Shown here in pieces: positions 35,042 to 44,000 of a stretch of DNA of 56,350 bases; position 1 is the first letter of the stretch; each line of letters opens with the position of its first letter. The notes under the pieces are model-generated. The model saw only the letters and a program-made list of their open reading frames with translations, made no database searches and was not told the origin of the DNA. A program made the position numbers and the translations under genes. This DNA is from Pantoea sp. 18069. Lineage in GTDB: Bacteria > Pseudomonadota > Gammaproteobacteria > Burkholderiales > Burkholderiaceae_C. Where the stretch lies: the NCBI RefSeq assembly GCF_902706035.1, contig NZ_CACSJA010000034.1, positions 1 to 56,350 on the forward strand. The letters are read 5' to 3'.

Positions 35042-35821
35042 ATGAACGCCTACGAGGTGTATGCGATCAAGTACGCGTCGGTCGACCGGCTGCGCCAGAG
35101 CAACTTTCTCGAGCCGGTCGATGGCGACCCCGCGGCCGAAATGGCGCTGGATTTCTTCGTCTGGCTCGTCAAAGGCCATGGCCAGTTGCTGCTCGTCGAC
35201 ACGGGATTCAGCCAGGTGTCGGCGCTGGCGCGCCAGCGCCGCTTCCTGCTTTCGCCGGTCGAATCGCTGCAGCGGCTGGGCGTGCAAGCGGGCGATATCC
35301 GGCACATTGCGATCACCCATCTGCACTACGACCACGCGGGCAATGTGCATCTGTTCCCGAATGCGCGCATCTGGCTGCAGCAGCGCGAGATGGCGTATGC
35401 GACAGGCCAATGCATGTGCGACGCCAGGCAGAACCATTTCTTCGCGCTGGACGACATCGGCGTGGTGCTCAAGCGGCTCTATGCGGGCGATGTGCAGCTG
35501 ATCGACGGCGACCATGCATTTGCGCCCGGCATAGACTTTCATCGCATTGGCGGGCATACCGATGGCCTGCAGGTGGTATCCGTGATGACGGCCCGGGGCC
35601 GGGTGGTGCTCGCGTCCGACGCCGCCCACTATTACGAGAACCTGCAGCAGCGCAACCCGTTTCCGGCGATACACAGCCGCGAGGACATGATGGCCGGCTA
35701 TGACCGCATCGAGGCGCTCGCGGGCAGCGCCGACCTGATCATTCCCGGCCATGACCCGCTGGTCTGCGAACGCTTCGAGCGCGTCGCTGTGCCGGGCGCG
35801 CATATCTACCGCATTGCCTGA
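35042..35821 (+). CDS. Metallo-beta-lactamase-fold hydrolase (AHL-lactonase-like family)
   Basis: 259 residues from the ATG at 35042. The metal-binding motif is ITHLHYDHAGNVHLF (HxHxDH), with later ligands in RIGGHTDGLQVV, ASDAAHYYEN and IIPGHDPLV. It groups with N-acyl homoserine lactonase-like and other lactone/ester hydrolases. In this operon a catabolic lactone or ester is more likely than a quorum signal. Its end overlaps the convergent truncated MFS gene by 16 bp. Confidence 0.88.
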   Translation: MNAYEVYAIKYASVDRLRQSNFLEPVDGDPAAEMALDFFVWLVKGHGQLLLVDTGFSQVSALARQRRFLLSPVESLQRLGVQAGDIRHIAITHLHYDHAGNVHLFPNARIWLQQREMAYATGQCMCDARQNHFFALDDIGVVLKRLYAGDVQLIDGDHAFAPGIDFHRIGGHTDGLQVVSVMTARGRVVLASDAAHYYENLQQRNPFPAIHSREDMMAGYDRIEALAGSADLIIPGHDPLVCERFERVAVPGAHIYRIA

Positions 35822-36424
35822 CGCGGGCGGCGTGTCAGGGCCAGGCTCAGCAGCAGGGCCAGCGCCGCCAAGCCCCCCGCAAGCCACAAGATGGCGGGCA
35901 GGCCCAGCGCATCGACGACGCGGCCTCCGGCCCAGGCGCCCAGCGCGATGCCGACATTGAACACGGCCACATACAAGGCCGTGGCGATCTCCACCGCACG
36001 CGGCGCGGACTGCATCATCCAGGTCATCAGGCCTACCGATACGCCGCCATAGGCCAGCCCCCAGAGCAGCAGTGCCACGCCCGCGCCCGGATGCGAGCCG
36101 CCCAGGGCCAGGAACAGCCAGGGCGCGAGCAGCAGCCCCAGCGCAATCGCCGCCACGGTGGGCGCCGTGCGCCGCGCGGCGCTGATGCCGACGAGGAAAT
36201 TGCCGGCAATGCCTGCGATGCCATAGGCAAACAGCAATGCGCCCAGCCATTGCGCATCGAACTGCGCCACCGACAGCAGCAGCGGGCGCCCGAAAGTGAA
36301 GGCCATGAAATGCCCGGCCACGAGCAGCAGCGTCAGCAGCAGTCCGGCCTGCAGCCGGGGGTTGAGCAGCTGTTCGCCAAACTGGCGCAGGCGCAGCCGC
36401 GTCGAAGGATGAACGGCCCGCGCT
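35806..36424 (-). pseudogene. C-terminal half of an MFS transporter gene
   Basis: About 205 codons encode six hydrophobic segments (LLLTLLLVAGHFMAF, WLGALLFAYGIAGIAGNFLVG, IALGLLLAPWLFLALGG, VALLLWGLAYGGVSVGLM, ALYVAVFNVGIALGAWAGG, ILWLAGGLAALALLLSLAL). A complete transporter has twelve. The reading frame runs back to a stop at ~36425, exactly where the ~100-bp repeat begins, so the first half was lost at the repeat. It could be translated from the GTG at 36321, but is unlikely to work. Confidence 0.8.
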
Positions 36425-36534
36425 CAAAAAATAGCCCCCACGCTTGCCTCACTGCGTGTGGCGGCCTGGGGGGCAAAGCCCCCCATGGTTTTTGTCTTGG
36501 GGCGGCCCGGCGACAAAAAATCGCCTGTGCCAAG
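36425..36534 (-). repeat. Terminator-like dispersed repeat, copy 1
   Basis: About 100 bp nearly identical to 38390-38490 and in the same orientation. Read on the minus strand it starts after the SnoaL gene, contains a GGGGGGC/GCCCCCC hairpin and ends with GTGGGGGC followed by an interrupted T-run. That is the design of a Rho-independent terminator for the SnoaL-like gene. It also marks the break point of the MFS gene. Confidence 0.8.
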
Positions 36535-36536
36535 GG

Positions 36537-36881
36537 TCAGTTGCCCGCAACCATCGTGAAACTCGCCGTCTGCCGCACGATGAGGCCATTGGACACGACG
36601 AACGTGTCGGTTCCAAACTCAACTTTTGACGTGGCAGACTTGCATGCCCATTCCACGTAAGCCAAGTCTTCGTGGATCACCGCCACGTCGGTGCGCCATG
36701 TTGCGTCAGGGAGATCATTGATCAGTTTGGCATACATCAACGCGATCTCTCGTGGCCCAAGGTAGGTGTCCCCATTGACGATGACCACGGCGTCCTTCGC
36801 ATAGTGGGTTGATACTTTGACAGCATCCTGTTCACCGAGAGCGGCTTCGTGGCTGGCAAGAACCTGTTCAGTAGTAGGCAT
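36537..36881 (-). CDS. SnoaL/NTF2-like small protein
   Basis: 114 residues in one cone-shaped alpha+beta domain: MPTTEQVLASHEAALGEQDA, YAKDAVVIVNGDTYLGPREI, AVIHEDLAYVEWACKS and VSNGLIVRQTASFTMV. This pattern matches ketosteroid-isomerase-like (DUF4440/SnoaL) proteins. No catalytic residue can be assigned. It is the last gene of the ArsR-oxidoreductase cassette and ends at the terminator-like repeat. Confidence 0.8.
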   Translation of the reverse strand: MPTTEQVLASHEAALGEQDAVKVSTHYAKDAVVIVNGDTYLGPREIALMYAKLINDLPDATWRTDVAVIHEDLAYVEWACKSATSKVEFGTDTFVVSNGLIVRQTASFTMVAGN

Positions 36882-36935
36882 GATGATGATGCTTCGTGGG
36901 CCCTGGCGGGAAGAACCCGCCAGGGCGTACTTTGA

Positions 36936-37907
36936 TCAGGAAACCGAAATCACCACTTTCCCGCGGAGAGGCTTGCCATCAACCTCACCGCGCTCCAATG
37001 TGGCGTGGGCTTCCGGGATCTGGGCCAGCGAGAACTTGGCGCCAATGATTGGGCGGATGCGACCGTTCTCAAGCAGCGTCTTGAGAGCCTGCAACTTGCC
37101 CCGGTTCTGGCGAGTGAAGACAAAGTGATACTCGGCGTTCACGCCCCATGCCGCTATGAGGTTCTGTGGCGTGGCCAGATCGACCAAAGTAACGACTCGG
37201 CCGCCGTCGCTGAGTACGTGAGGTGACTGGCTCAGCGTCAGGCCTCCAATCGTGTCGAACACCACATTCACGCCCTTGCCGCCCGTCAAGCTGGCGATCT
37301 CTTCCACGTAGTTCTGGGTGGTGTAGTCAATGGCGTGGTCTGCGCCCAACTCGCGTACGAACTCCAGATCAATGCCCCGGGCGGTCGTATAGACGGTTGC
37401 GCCCATTGCCTTGGCCAGTTGAATCGCGATGGACCCAACGCCCCCCGCCCCACCGTGAATCAGCACGGACTCCGCCGGACCCAGCTTTGCGCGCGAGACG
37501 AGGGATTCCCAGGCGGTTCCGCCCACGAGAGTCATGGAAGCAGCCTCTTCGTGCGACAGATTCGCAGGCTTGTGCGTCACCAATGCTTCGGGGACGACGT
37601 TGTACTGGGCGTAGGAGCCCCCCTTGGGGCCAAAGATCTTGGGCGTGTAGAACACCTCGTCGCCCACCTTGAAGTCAATCACCCCGGGCCCCAGCTTTTC
37701 GACCACGCCCGAGACGTCATGGCCGGTGATGGCGGGCAGGGGAACATACTCCGGATAGTCGCCCCGGCGAATCTGGTAGTCGAGAGGGTTGATGGCAGTG
37801 GCGATCACGCGCACCAACAGCTCACCGGCATCCACTTCAGGAATTGCCACATCCTGCAGCTCAAAGCTGTCAGGGCCACCAAACTTCTTAAGAATCATCG
37901 CTTTCAT
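36936..37907 (-). CDS. Zinc-less medium-chain oxidoreductase (quinone-reductase/NADP alcohol dehydrogenase-like)
   Basis: 323 residues from the ATG at 37907 (MKAMILKKFGGP). GroES-like domain (INPLDYQIRRGDYPEYVPLP, ITGHDVSGVVEKLG) then a Rossmann domain with VLIHGGAGGVGSIAIQLAKA and TARGIDLEFVRELGADHAID. The structural and catalytic zinc cysteines of alcohol dehydrogenases are absent, which fits NADPH:quinone/enone reductases. A perfect palindrome lies 25 bases upstream and matches one before the ArsR gene, so repression by that protein is likely. Such cassettes respond to electrophiles or quinones. Confidence 0.92.
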   Translation of the reverse strand: MKAMILKKFGGPDSFELQDVAIPEVDAGELLVRVIATAINPLDYQIRRGDYPEYVPLPAITGHDVSGVVEKLGPGVIDFKVGDEVFYTPKIFGPKGGSYAQYNVVPEALVTHKPANLSHEEAASMTLVGGTAWESLVSRAKLGPAESVLIHGGAGGVGSIAIQLAKAMGATVYTTARGIDLEFVRELGADHAIDYTTQNYVEEIASLTGGKGVNVVFDTIGGLTLSQSPHVLSDGGRVVTLVDLATPQNLIAAWGVNAEYHFVFTRQNRGKLQALKTLLENGRIRPIIGAKFSLAQIPEAHATLERGEVDGKPLRGKVVISVS

Positions 37908-37931
37908 TTCAATCCTCACTTCTATAAAAAG

Positions 37932-37955
37932 GGATATCGAGAATTCTCGATATCC
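37932..37955. promoter_or_regulatory. 24-bp perfect palindrome: operator of the oxidoreductase gene
   Basis: Perfect inverted repeat with half-site GGATATCGAGAA, i.e. ATATCG-N8-CGATAT at its core, between the ArsR stop and the oxidoreductase start. The same ATATCG-N8-CGATAT spacing occurs upstream of the ArsR gene. Confidence 0.8.
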
Positions 37956-37967
37956 AGTGGTAAAAAA

Positions 37968-38270
37968 TTACAGCTCTTTCCCTATGATGTCGGCAAGAGC
38001 ACTGATGGTTGCTTCGTTCCGCTTGTAGTAGGTCCACTGACCAATGCGCCTGACTTCGACCAAGCCCGCGCGTTGCAGCGTTGCAAGATAGTCAGACACC
38101 GTTGACTGCGATAGCCCGACGCCTTCTTGAATACTGCTGACGCAGACGCCCACCGTAAGAACGTCCCCTTCATCCTGCGCAGGGAAATTGTTCGCCGGAT
38201 CCTTCAAACCTTTCAGGATTTCAAGGCGCGTACGGTTGGAAAGGGCTTTGAATATTTCGAGCAAATCCAT
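37968..38270 (-). CDS. ArsR-type winged-helix repressor
   Basis: 100 residues: MDLLEIFKALSNRTRLEILK, then recognition helix region EGVGLSQSTVSDYLATLQRA and wing RRIGQWTYYKRNE. One cysteine (VGVCVSSIQE) lies just before the DNA-binding helices; no full metal site is visible, so redox or ligand sensing through this Cys is a possibility. It is upstream of the oxidoreductase in the same direction, with a matching operator before each gene, so it probably represses itself and the cassette. Confidence 0.9.
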   Translation of the reverse strand: MDLLEIFKALSNRTRLEILKGLKDPANNFPAQDEGDVLTVGVCVSSIQEGVGLSQSTVSDYLATLQRAGLVEVRRIGQWTYYKRNEATISALADIIGKEL

Positions 38271-38278
38271 GACTGCAT

Positions 38279-38300
38279 CATATCGGAATTAAGCGATATG
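38279..38300. promoter_or_regulatory. Palindromic operator of the ArsR gene
   Basis: CATATCG-N8-CGATATG, 8 bases upstream of the ArsR start codon. The half-sites and spacing are the same as at 37934-37953, supporting autoregulation. Confidence 0.75.
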
Positions 38301-38389
38301 TCAATACGGAAGTGCGCCGTCAGAGGCAGCCCGGTGTATCGAGATACGGCGCTGTCCAGCGAACTACCGGGCTGGTAGTCATCGTGAAA

Positions 38390-38490
38390 CAAAAAAAGCC
38401 CCCACGCTTGCCTCACTGCGTGTGGATGCCTTGGGGGGCATAGCCCCCCATCGTTTTTTGTCTTGGGGCGGCCCGGCGACAAAAAAATGC
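38390..38490 (-). repeat. Terminator-like dispersed repeat, copy 2
   Basis: Nearly identical to 36425-36534. On the minus strand it overlaps the last codons of the MmgE/PrpD gene, forms the GGGGGGC/GCCCCCC hairpin and ends in GTGGGGGCTTTTTTT, a good Rho-independent terminator. The two copies bracket the ArsR-oxidoreductase-SnoaL cassette. Confidence 0.85.
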
Positions 38491-39810
38491 CACGTCCGGC
38501 GCCGTATCCAACGTCCAAAGCTGCCTTGAAATCCGCTCCAGCGCCTCGGCCCCCAGCACCGGTCCGGCAAACTCCACGAGCTTGGACTGCAGGTCATCAT
38601 CGCTCAGCGGCATGTCGGGGTCACCCTTGCGTGTGGGCTGCAGGAAGCGGTGCTGCGTGCCGTCGTGCAGCGTGATGGCCACCGCGGCCGCGCGCTGGCC
38701 CGGGAACTGCCGGTCGAGCACGGGATCGACTTCGAGCACCACGCGCGCCATCAGCGCGCGCAGCGTGGAGTCGGCCAGGCGCGCGTCGTCGAACGCCGCC
38801 AGGCGCACGCTGCCGAACAACAGCGCCGTCGCGACCACATAGGGAATGCTGAAGCGCGCCTCGGCGGCCGTCGTGGGCGTGGCATTGCCCGCGACGGCCA
38901 GCGCCGGGGCATAGGTGGAGACGCGGATTTCGGCAATGTCTTCGGCATGGATGCCATGGGCCTGCTGCAGGGCGAGCGCACCGTCGATGGGCGCAAACGT
39001 GTGGCCGCAGCAGGTATGGTTCTTGAACGTCATCGCGCAGATGTTGAACACCTCGCCCAGGTCGGCCAGCACCGGCCCCCAGTCAGGCGCATTGCCCATC
39101 GCCACGCCCATGCCCATCTTGCCTTCGAACACGTCCAGCGAGCCGGTCACGCCCTGCTGGGCCATGGCGGCTGCGGCCACGCCGGCTTCGGCGGCGCGGC
39201 CCGAATGCAGGGGCTTGGACATCGAATCCATCTGGAAGGCCTGCTGCAGCCCGGCCGCGAACGTCGCCGAAGTGCACAGCGCGTGCGTGAACTGGGCGCT
39301 ATCCAGGCGCAGCAGGTAAGCCGCTGCCGCGGCCGCGCCGAACGTGCCCACGGTGCCGGTGTTGTGCCAGTACTGGTAATGCGCGCGCCCGAGGATCTGG
39401 CCTATGCGCGTCGACACCTCATAGCCGACGATCACCGCCCTGAGGAACTGCTCGCCGCTGGCCTGCTGCTGCTGGGCCACGGCCAGCGCCGCGGAAATCG
39501 TCGGCGCACCAGGGTGGTAGATCGCGTGCTTGAAAATGTCATCGACTTCCGCCGCATGCGAGGCCGTGCCGTGGATCAGCGCCGCGGCTTTGACGGTCGC
39601 GCGCCGGCCCAGCACCAGGCGCGCGGGGCCGCGGTCCAGGTCTTCGGCCATGGCTTTTTCGAGCAGCGGCGTCGGGTTCATGCCATAGCCGGCGATCAGC
39701 GCCGCATACCAGTCGACGACGGCGCGCTTGGCGTGGTGCATGACTTCGGCAGTCACGGGCCGGGAGTGGAAGCTGGCGCCGAAATGGCCAAGGGTTTCGC
39801 TGACGTACAT
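38413..39810 (-). CDS. MmgE/PrpD-family protein
   Basis: 465 residues. It has the family's helical domain (HHAKRAVVDWYAALIAGYGM, GTASHAAEVDDIFKHAIYHP, GAPTISAALAVAQQQQASGE) and small domain (TFKNHTCCGHTFAPIDGALA). PrpD is a 2-methylcitrate dehydratase; other members dehydrate or isomerise related acids. The last ~30 residues (CRRAAPRQKTMGGYAPQGIH) are encoded by the terminator-like repeat and are not native: the original stop was replaced, but nearly the whole domain remains. Divergent from a Bug gene, a common pairing in Burkholderiales. Confidence 0.9.
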   Translation of the reverse strand: MYVSETLGHFGASFHSRPVTAEVMHHAKRAVVDWYAALIAGYGMNPTPLLEKAMAEDLDRGPARLVLGRRATVKAAALIHGTASHAAEVDDIFKHAIYHPGAPTISAALAVAQQQQASGEQFLRAVIVGYEVSTRIGQILGRAHYQYWHNTGTVGTFGAAAAAAYLLRLDSAQFTHALCTSATFAAGLQQAFQMDSMSKPLHSGRAAEAGVAAAAMAQQGVTGSLDVFEGKMGMGVAMGNAPDWGPVLADLGEVFNICAMTFKNHTCCGHTFAPIDGALALQQAHGIHAEDIAEIRVSTYAPALAVAGNATPTTAAEARFSIPYVVATALLFGSVRLAAFDDARLADSTLRALMARVVLEVDPVLDRQFPGQRAAAVAITLHDGTQHRFLQPTRKGDPDMPLSDDDLQSKLVEFAGPVLGAEALERISRQLWTLDTAPDVAFFCRRAAPRQKTMGGYAPQGIHTQ

Positions 39811-39854
39811 GGATGTGGCTCGGGCAATGGTGGCGCACCACCGAGGGATTGCGG

Positions 39855-39905
39855 ATGAGCAAAGGATATGTCTGGCATGACGGGCCAGACATATCCTTTG
39901 CTCAT
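39855..39905. repeat. Perfect 22-bp-arm inverted repeat in a divergent promoter region
   Basis: The arm from 39855 to 39876 (starting ATGAGCAAAGGATATGTC) is exactly complementary to 39884-39905, with 7 bases between. A weaker continuation of the pairing is seen outside, interrupted by an extra GTCAT on the right. It lies between the MmgE/PrpD and Bug starts. Arms this long exceed a normal operator; it may be an inverted duplication or an RNA hairpin in the leader of the Bug gene. Confidence 0.85.
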
Positions 39906-40002
39906 GTCATCCTGCGCAATTGGAACAACTGGCAGGCCCTTGCACGACCGAAGATTCAGCCGTTCGCCACACAACAAGACCGATTCCTCCAGGAGACAGA
40001 CA

Positions 40003-40971
40003 ATGCAACACCGTACCGCAATCACCGCCCTGCTGGCCCTCGCGGGCCTGGCCCTTGGCACAGGGGCTGCCGCCGCCGACAAATATCCATCGAAACCCGT
40101 CAAGATCGTCGTGGGCTTTCAGGCCGGGGGCCCTACCGACGTGGTCGCACGCCTGGTCGCCAAGGCCTTGGGGGACGAACTCAAGGGCGCGTTCGTGGTC
40201 GAGAACAAGCCCGGCGCGACCAGCAACATCGCCTCCGAAACCGTCGCCGCCGCCCAGCCCGACGGCTATACGCTGCTGCTCGCGGCCGCGCCGCTGACGA
40301 TGAACAAATTCGTTTTCCCCAAGCAGAAGTTCGACCCGCTCAAGAGCTTCGAGCCGATTTCCAAGATTTCCTCGGCGCCCGGAGTCCTCGCCGTGAGCCC
40401 CAAGACGCCGGTCAAGACCTACCAGGAATTCGAGGCGCTGGCGAAGAAAACGCCCAACGCGCTGAGCTACGGCACGACCGGCGCCGGCGGCACCCAGCAT
40501 ATGGCGACGATGCGGCTCGAACAGCTCGCGGGCATAGACATGCTGCACGTGCCCTATTCGGGCGGCTCGGGCGTGATGAACGACCTGATCGCAGGCGTCG
40601 TCGACTCGGCGTTCATGACTTCGACCGGCGCCATGCCCCATCTGCAGGCCGGCAAGGTGGTGCCGCTCGCGGTCGCCGGCCCGGTTCGGCTGCCGGGCCT
40701 GCCCAATGTGCCCACGTTCGCCGAAATCGGCTTGCCGGGCATGATCTCCGACTCCTGGAACGGCCTGCTCGCGCCGGCCGGCACGCCCCAGCCTGTGATC
40801 GACCGCTTGGCCAAGGCCGTCGCCAAGGCGGTGCAGTCCAAGGAGTTCAAGGACGCGCTGATCCCTCAGGGCGCGGTGCTGATCGGCAACTCGCCGGCCG
40901 CCTTCAAGGCCGAACTGCAGGCCGAAGTGATCCACTGGACCGAGCAGTTCAAGAAGGTCAAGATAGATTAG
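40003..40971 (+). CDS. Bug/TctC-family periplasmic solute-binding protein
   Basis: 322 residues from the ATG at 40003, which has an AGGAGA site and begins the signal peptide (ITALLALAGLALGTGAAAAD); the open frame extends upstream through the hairpin but lacks a secretion signal there. Signatures: YPSKPVKIVVGFQAGGPTD, VVENKPGATSNIASETVAAA, MLHVPYSGGSGVMNDLIAGVVD and LPNVPTFAEIGLPG. It probably supplies the acid used by the divergent MmgE/PrpD enzyme. No transport partners nearby. Confidence 0.95.
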   Translation: MQHRTAITALLALAGLALGTGAAAADKYPSKPVKIVVGFQAGGPTDVVARLVAKALGDELKGAFVVENKPGATSNIASETVAAAQPDGYTLLLAAAPLTMNKFVFPKQKFDPLKSFEPISKISSAPGVLAVSPKTPVKTYQEFEALAKKTPNALSYGTTGAGGTQHMATMRLEQLAGIDMLHVPYSGGSGVMNDLIAGVVDSAFMTSTGAMPHLQAGKVVPLAVAGPVRLPGLPNVPTFAEIGLPGMISDSWNGLLAPAGTPQPVIDRLAKAVAKAVQSKEFKDALIPQGAVLIGNSPAAFKAELQAEVIHWTEQFKKVKID

Positions 40972-41065
40972 CCCTCCCTGAGCCGCTTACGCCCTGGGGG
41001 CCCCCCGGATGGCCGGGCCCCATTTGCTGAACTGGCCCAAAGACCAGACGCAAACTTCCCGTGGC

Positions 41066-44000
41066 TCAGATCACCAGCCGCGAATAGCCCACGCCCCCGC
41101 CCTTCTCCACCCGGATCTGCGCGGGAATGCGCTGCTTGAGCGCGTCGACATGGCTGATGATGCCAATCATCTTGCCGCTGGCGTTCAGCGCATCGAGCGC
41201 CGTGAGCGCGACTTCCAGCGTATCGGCGTCGAGCGTGCCAAAGCCTTCGTCAAGGAACAGCGAGTCGATCGAGGTCTTGCGGCTCACCAGGTCCGACAGC
41301 GCCAGGGCCAGCGCCAGGCTGACCAGGAACGACTCGCCGCCCGACAGCGTGCGCGTATCGCGCGCCACGTCACCCTGCCAGCTGTCGACGATGTCGAGTT
41401 CCAGCGCCCCCGTGGGCTTGCGCACCAGCAGGTAGCGGCCGTGCAGCCGCAGCAAATGGCGGTTGGCAAGGTTGAGCAGATGGTCCAGCGTCAGGCCCTG
41501 GGCGAACTTGCGGAACTTGTCGCCCTTGGCCGAGCCGATCAGGCCGTCGAGGTGCTGCCACAGGTCGCAGTCCCGGGCCTGCAGCGCGATCTGTGCCAGC
41601 AGCGCCTGCTTGCCGGCACGGCGCTGCGCATCGTCGTGCAGGCGCGCGCTGGCCGCGCCGCGCTGCGCGCCCAGGTGCGCACGTTCAGCTTCGAGCGACT
41701 GCAGGCGTTGCAGCACCACATCGGGCGCGTCGCCCGTCAGCGCCTGGGCCAGCAGCTGCGCATGGCCCTGCGCGGCCGCGGCCTGCAGCACCTGTTGCTG
41801 CTGCACCGCCTCCTGCAGGCGCTGCTGCATCGCGGCGAGCTGCGCGCGCTCGGCGGGTGGCAGCAGCGCCTGGAGATAGGCATTCTCATCGGCAAACGCG
41901 CTCGCGCGCAGCGCCTGCTGCCATGCGGTTTCGCAGTCGGCGGCTTCGATGCCCTGCGCGTCCAACGTGGCCTGCGCCTGCAGCGCCTGGCCTTGCAGGC
42001 CCGCGAGCTGCTGCGCTCCCTGCTCAATCAGTACCAGGCATTCGGCAAGATCCCGGGCCAATGCCGGGGCCGGCCCGGTGGCCAGCGCTTCGTGTTCGCG
42101 CCAGCGCCCGGCCCACAGCAGCGCCTGGGCCTGCGCCGCGTCGCGCACCGGCAGCAGTTGGGCCATGGCCTGCGCGAGCTGCTGCAACCGCGCTTCGCCG
42201 GCCTGCCATTGTTGCCAGGCGCTTTGCTGGGTCTGCAGCCATTGCGCGGCCACGTCGGGGGCGGGCAGCTGGGCATGGCCAGCCTCCAGCAGCGCGGCCT
42301 GCAATTGCGCTTCTAGCGTTTCGCGGGCCTGCACCAGCTCTTGCAGCGCGGCTTGCGCGGCCTGCGCGCGCGCCGTCGATTCCTGCAGCGTTTGTTGCGC
42401 CAGCGCCTGGGCATTGCGCGCCGTGAGCAGCGCGCGTTCGGCCTCGCCTGCCTGGTCCTTGGCGTCGCGCAGCCGCCGCTCGCCGCGCTCCACCGCCTGC
42501 AGCGCTTCGCCCAGCGCACCCAGCGACTGTGCGCACTGCGCCTGCGACTGCGCAAGGCGATCGGGCTGCTGCCAGCCGTCGACTCCGGGCGACTGCGCGG
42601 CCGGCAATTGCGCGCACAGCGCCGTCCAGGCCTGGGACCAGCGTCCGGCGAGATCGCGCTCCAGCGTTTCGCGCTGCGCCTGCAAGGCGCGCAGGGTGCT
42701 TTCCATGCGCGCGAGCTCTGCGGTCGCGGCTTCGCCCTGCTGGCGCAGTGCATCGAGTTCGCCGCGCCGCTGCGCGAGCTGCTGGCGCGTGGCCGAGGCA
42801 TCGAGTGCCTGGTAGCTTGCGATGGCCGGGTGTTCGAGCGCGCCGCACAGCGGGCAGGCTTCGCCGGCTTGCAGCGCCTGGCGGTGTTCGGCCAGGCTCT
42901 GGATCAGTTGCTCGCGCTCGAGCAACTGCTGCTGGCCCGTGACCAGCTCGCTCGTGAGCTTCCATTGGCTGCGCAACTGCGCGCGCACCGTGCTTTGCGC
43001 CTGCTGCCTGTCCGCTGCGGCGCGTTCGCCCTGCTGCAGCGTGCGCAGTTGCAGCTCCTGGCCCTGACGCTCCTGCGCACGCTCCTGCAGGCCTTGCCAG
43101 GCATGCGCCTGCGCCTGCAACTGCTGCCAGCGCGCGCGCAGCGTGGCGCTGTCGCCCTGGCCATCGAGCAAGGTCTGCAGCGCGGCGCTGGCCGCCTGGG
43201 CTGCGGCGCCGGCCTCGGTCCGGGCCTGCAGCGCGGGCGCGATGCGCGCCGCCGTGGCCGTGGCCTCCTGCTGCGCGCGCTCCACCTGCTGCTGCAGCGC
43301 GGTCTTACTCTGCTGCTGCGTCCGGTGTTTCTGCTGCAGTTCGCCGCGCTGCGCGAACTGCTGGCGCCAGCCGCTCAGCAGCTCGCCGAGCCGGGCATGG
43401 GCGGCGTGCGTGCCGCGGTACTGCTGCAGGGTCTGCTGCTCGGTGGCCATGCCCTCGAGCTGCTGCTGCGCGGCATCTGCGACCTGCGCGGCCAGTTGCC
43501 GGGCCTGGCGGTGGTGGTGGGCCTGATCGCTGCGCAACTGCTGCTGGGCGAGCGCGAGCTGGGTTTGCTGCGCCTGGCTTTCGCTGCGCGCGGCCAGCGC
43601 GCGCTGCCATGCCTGGTGCAGCGGTTGCAGCGCCTGCGCGGGCGCGCCCAACGCCAGCCGTTGCAGTTGCGGCGCGGCATCGGCCAGCGCCTGGCGGGCC
43701 TGGGCGCAGGCGCTGTCGGCCGCCTGTTGCGCCTCTTCGGCCTGGGCCAGTTGCTGCAGCCATTGCTGCTGGGCCTGGGCCGTGGCATGGTCTTGCTGCA
43801 CCCGGGCCAGCGCCGCCTGCAGGCGCTCGTCATCGGCCTGCAGCGCTGCACGCTCCTCATCCGACAGCAGTTGCACGCCATCGGCCTGGGCCTGGTGGCG
43901 CGCCAGCGTCTGGCGCGCTTCGCGTGCGCTTTCAAACACCGCCACCGAGATGTCGCCGTAGATTTCCGTGCCCGTGAGTTCTTCGAGCAGCTCGGCGCGC

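Noticed and set aside
35042..35821. Quorum-quenching AHL lactonase
   Set aside because: The metal-binding motif fits the superfamily, but context is a catabolic operon and no LuxI/LuxR genes are seen, so a specific lactonase name is not justified.
9181..40971. Complete tripartite tricarboxylate transporters
   Set aside because: Only the Bug/TctC-type binding proteins are present; no TctA or TctB membrane genes occur anywhere in the window.
40975..41035. GC-rich hairpin-like sequence between the Bug gene and sbcC as a terminator
   Set aside because: The G/C runs can pair in several imperfect ways and there is no T-run; not distinct enough to annotate.
41600..43900. Repeated CTGCTGC/GCAGCAG tracts that look like a repeat array
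   Set aside because: They encode the Gln/Ala coiled coil in SbcC; unit length and spacing are irregular, and there are no spacers as in CRISPR.
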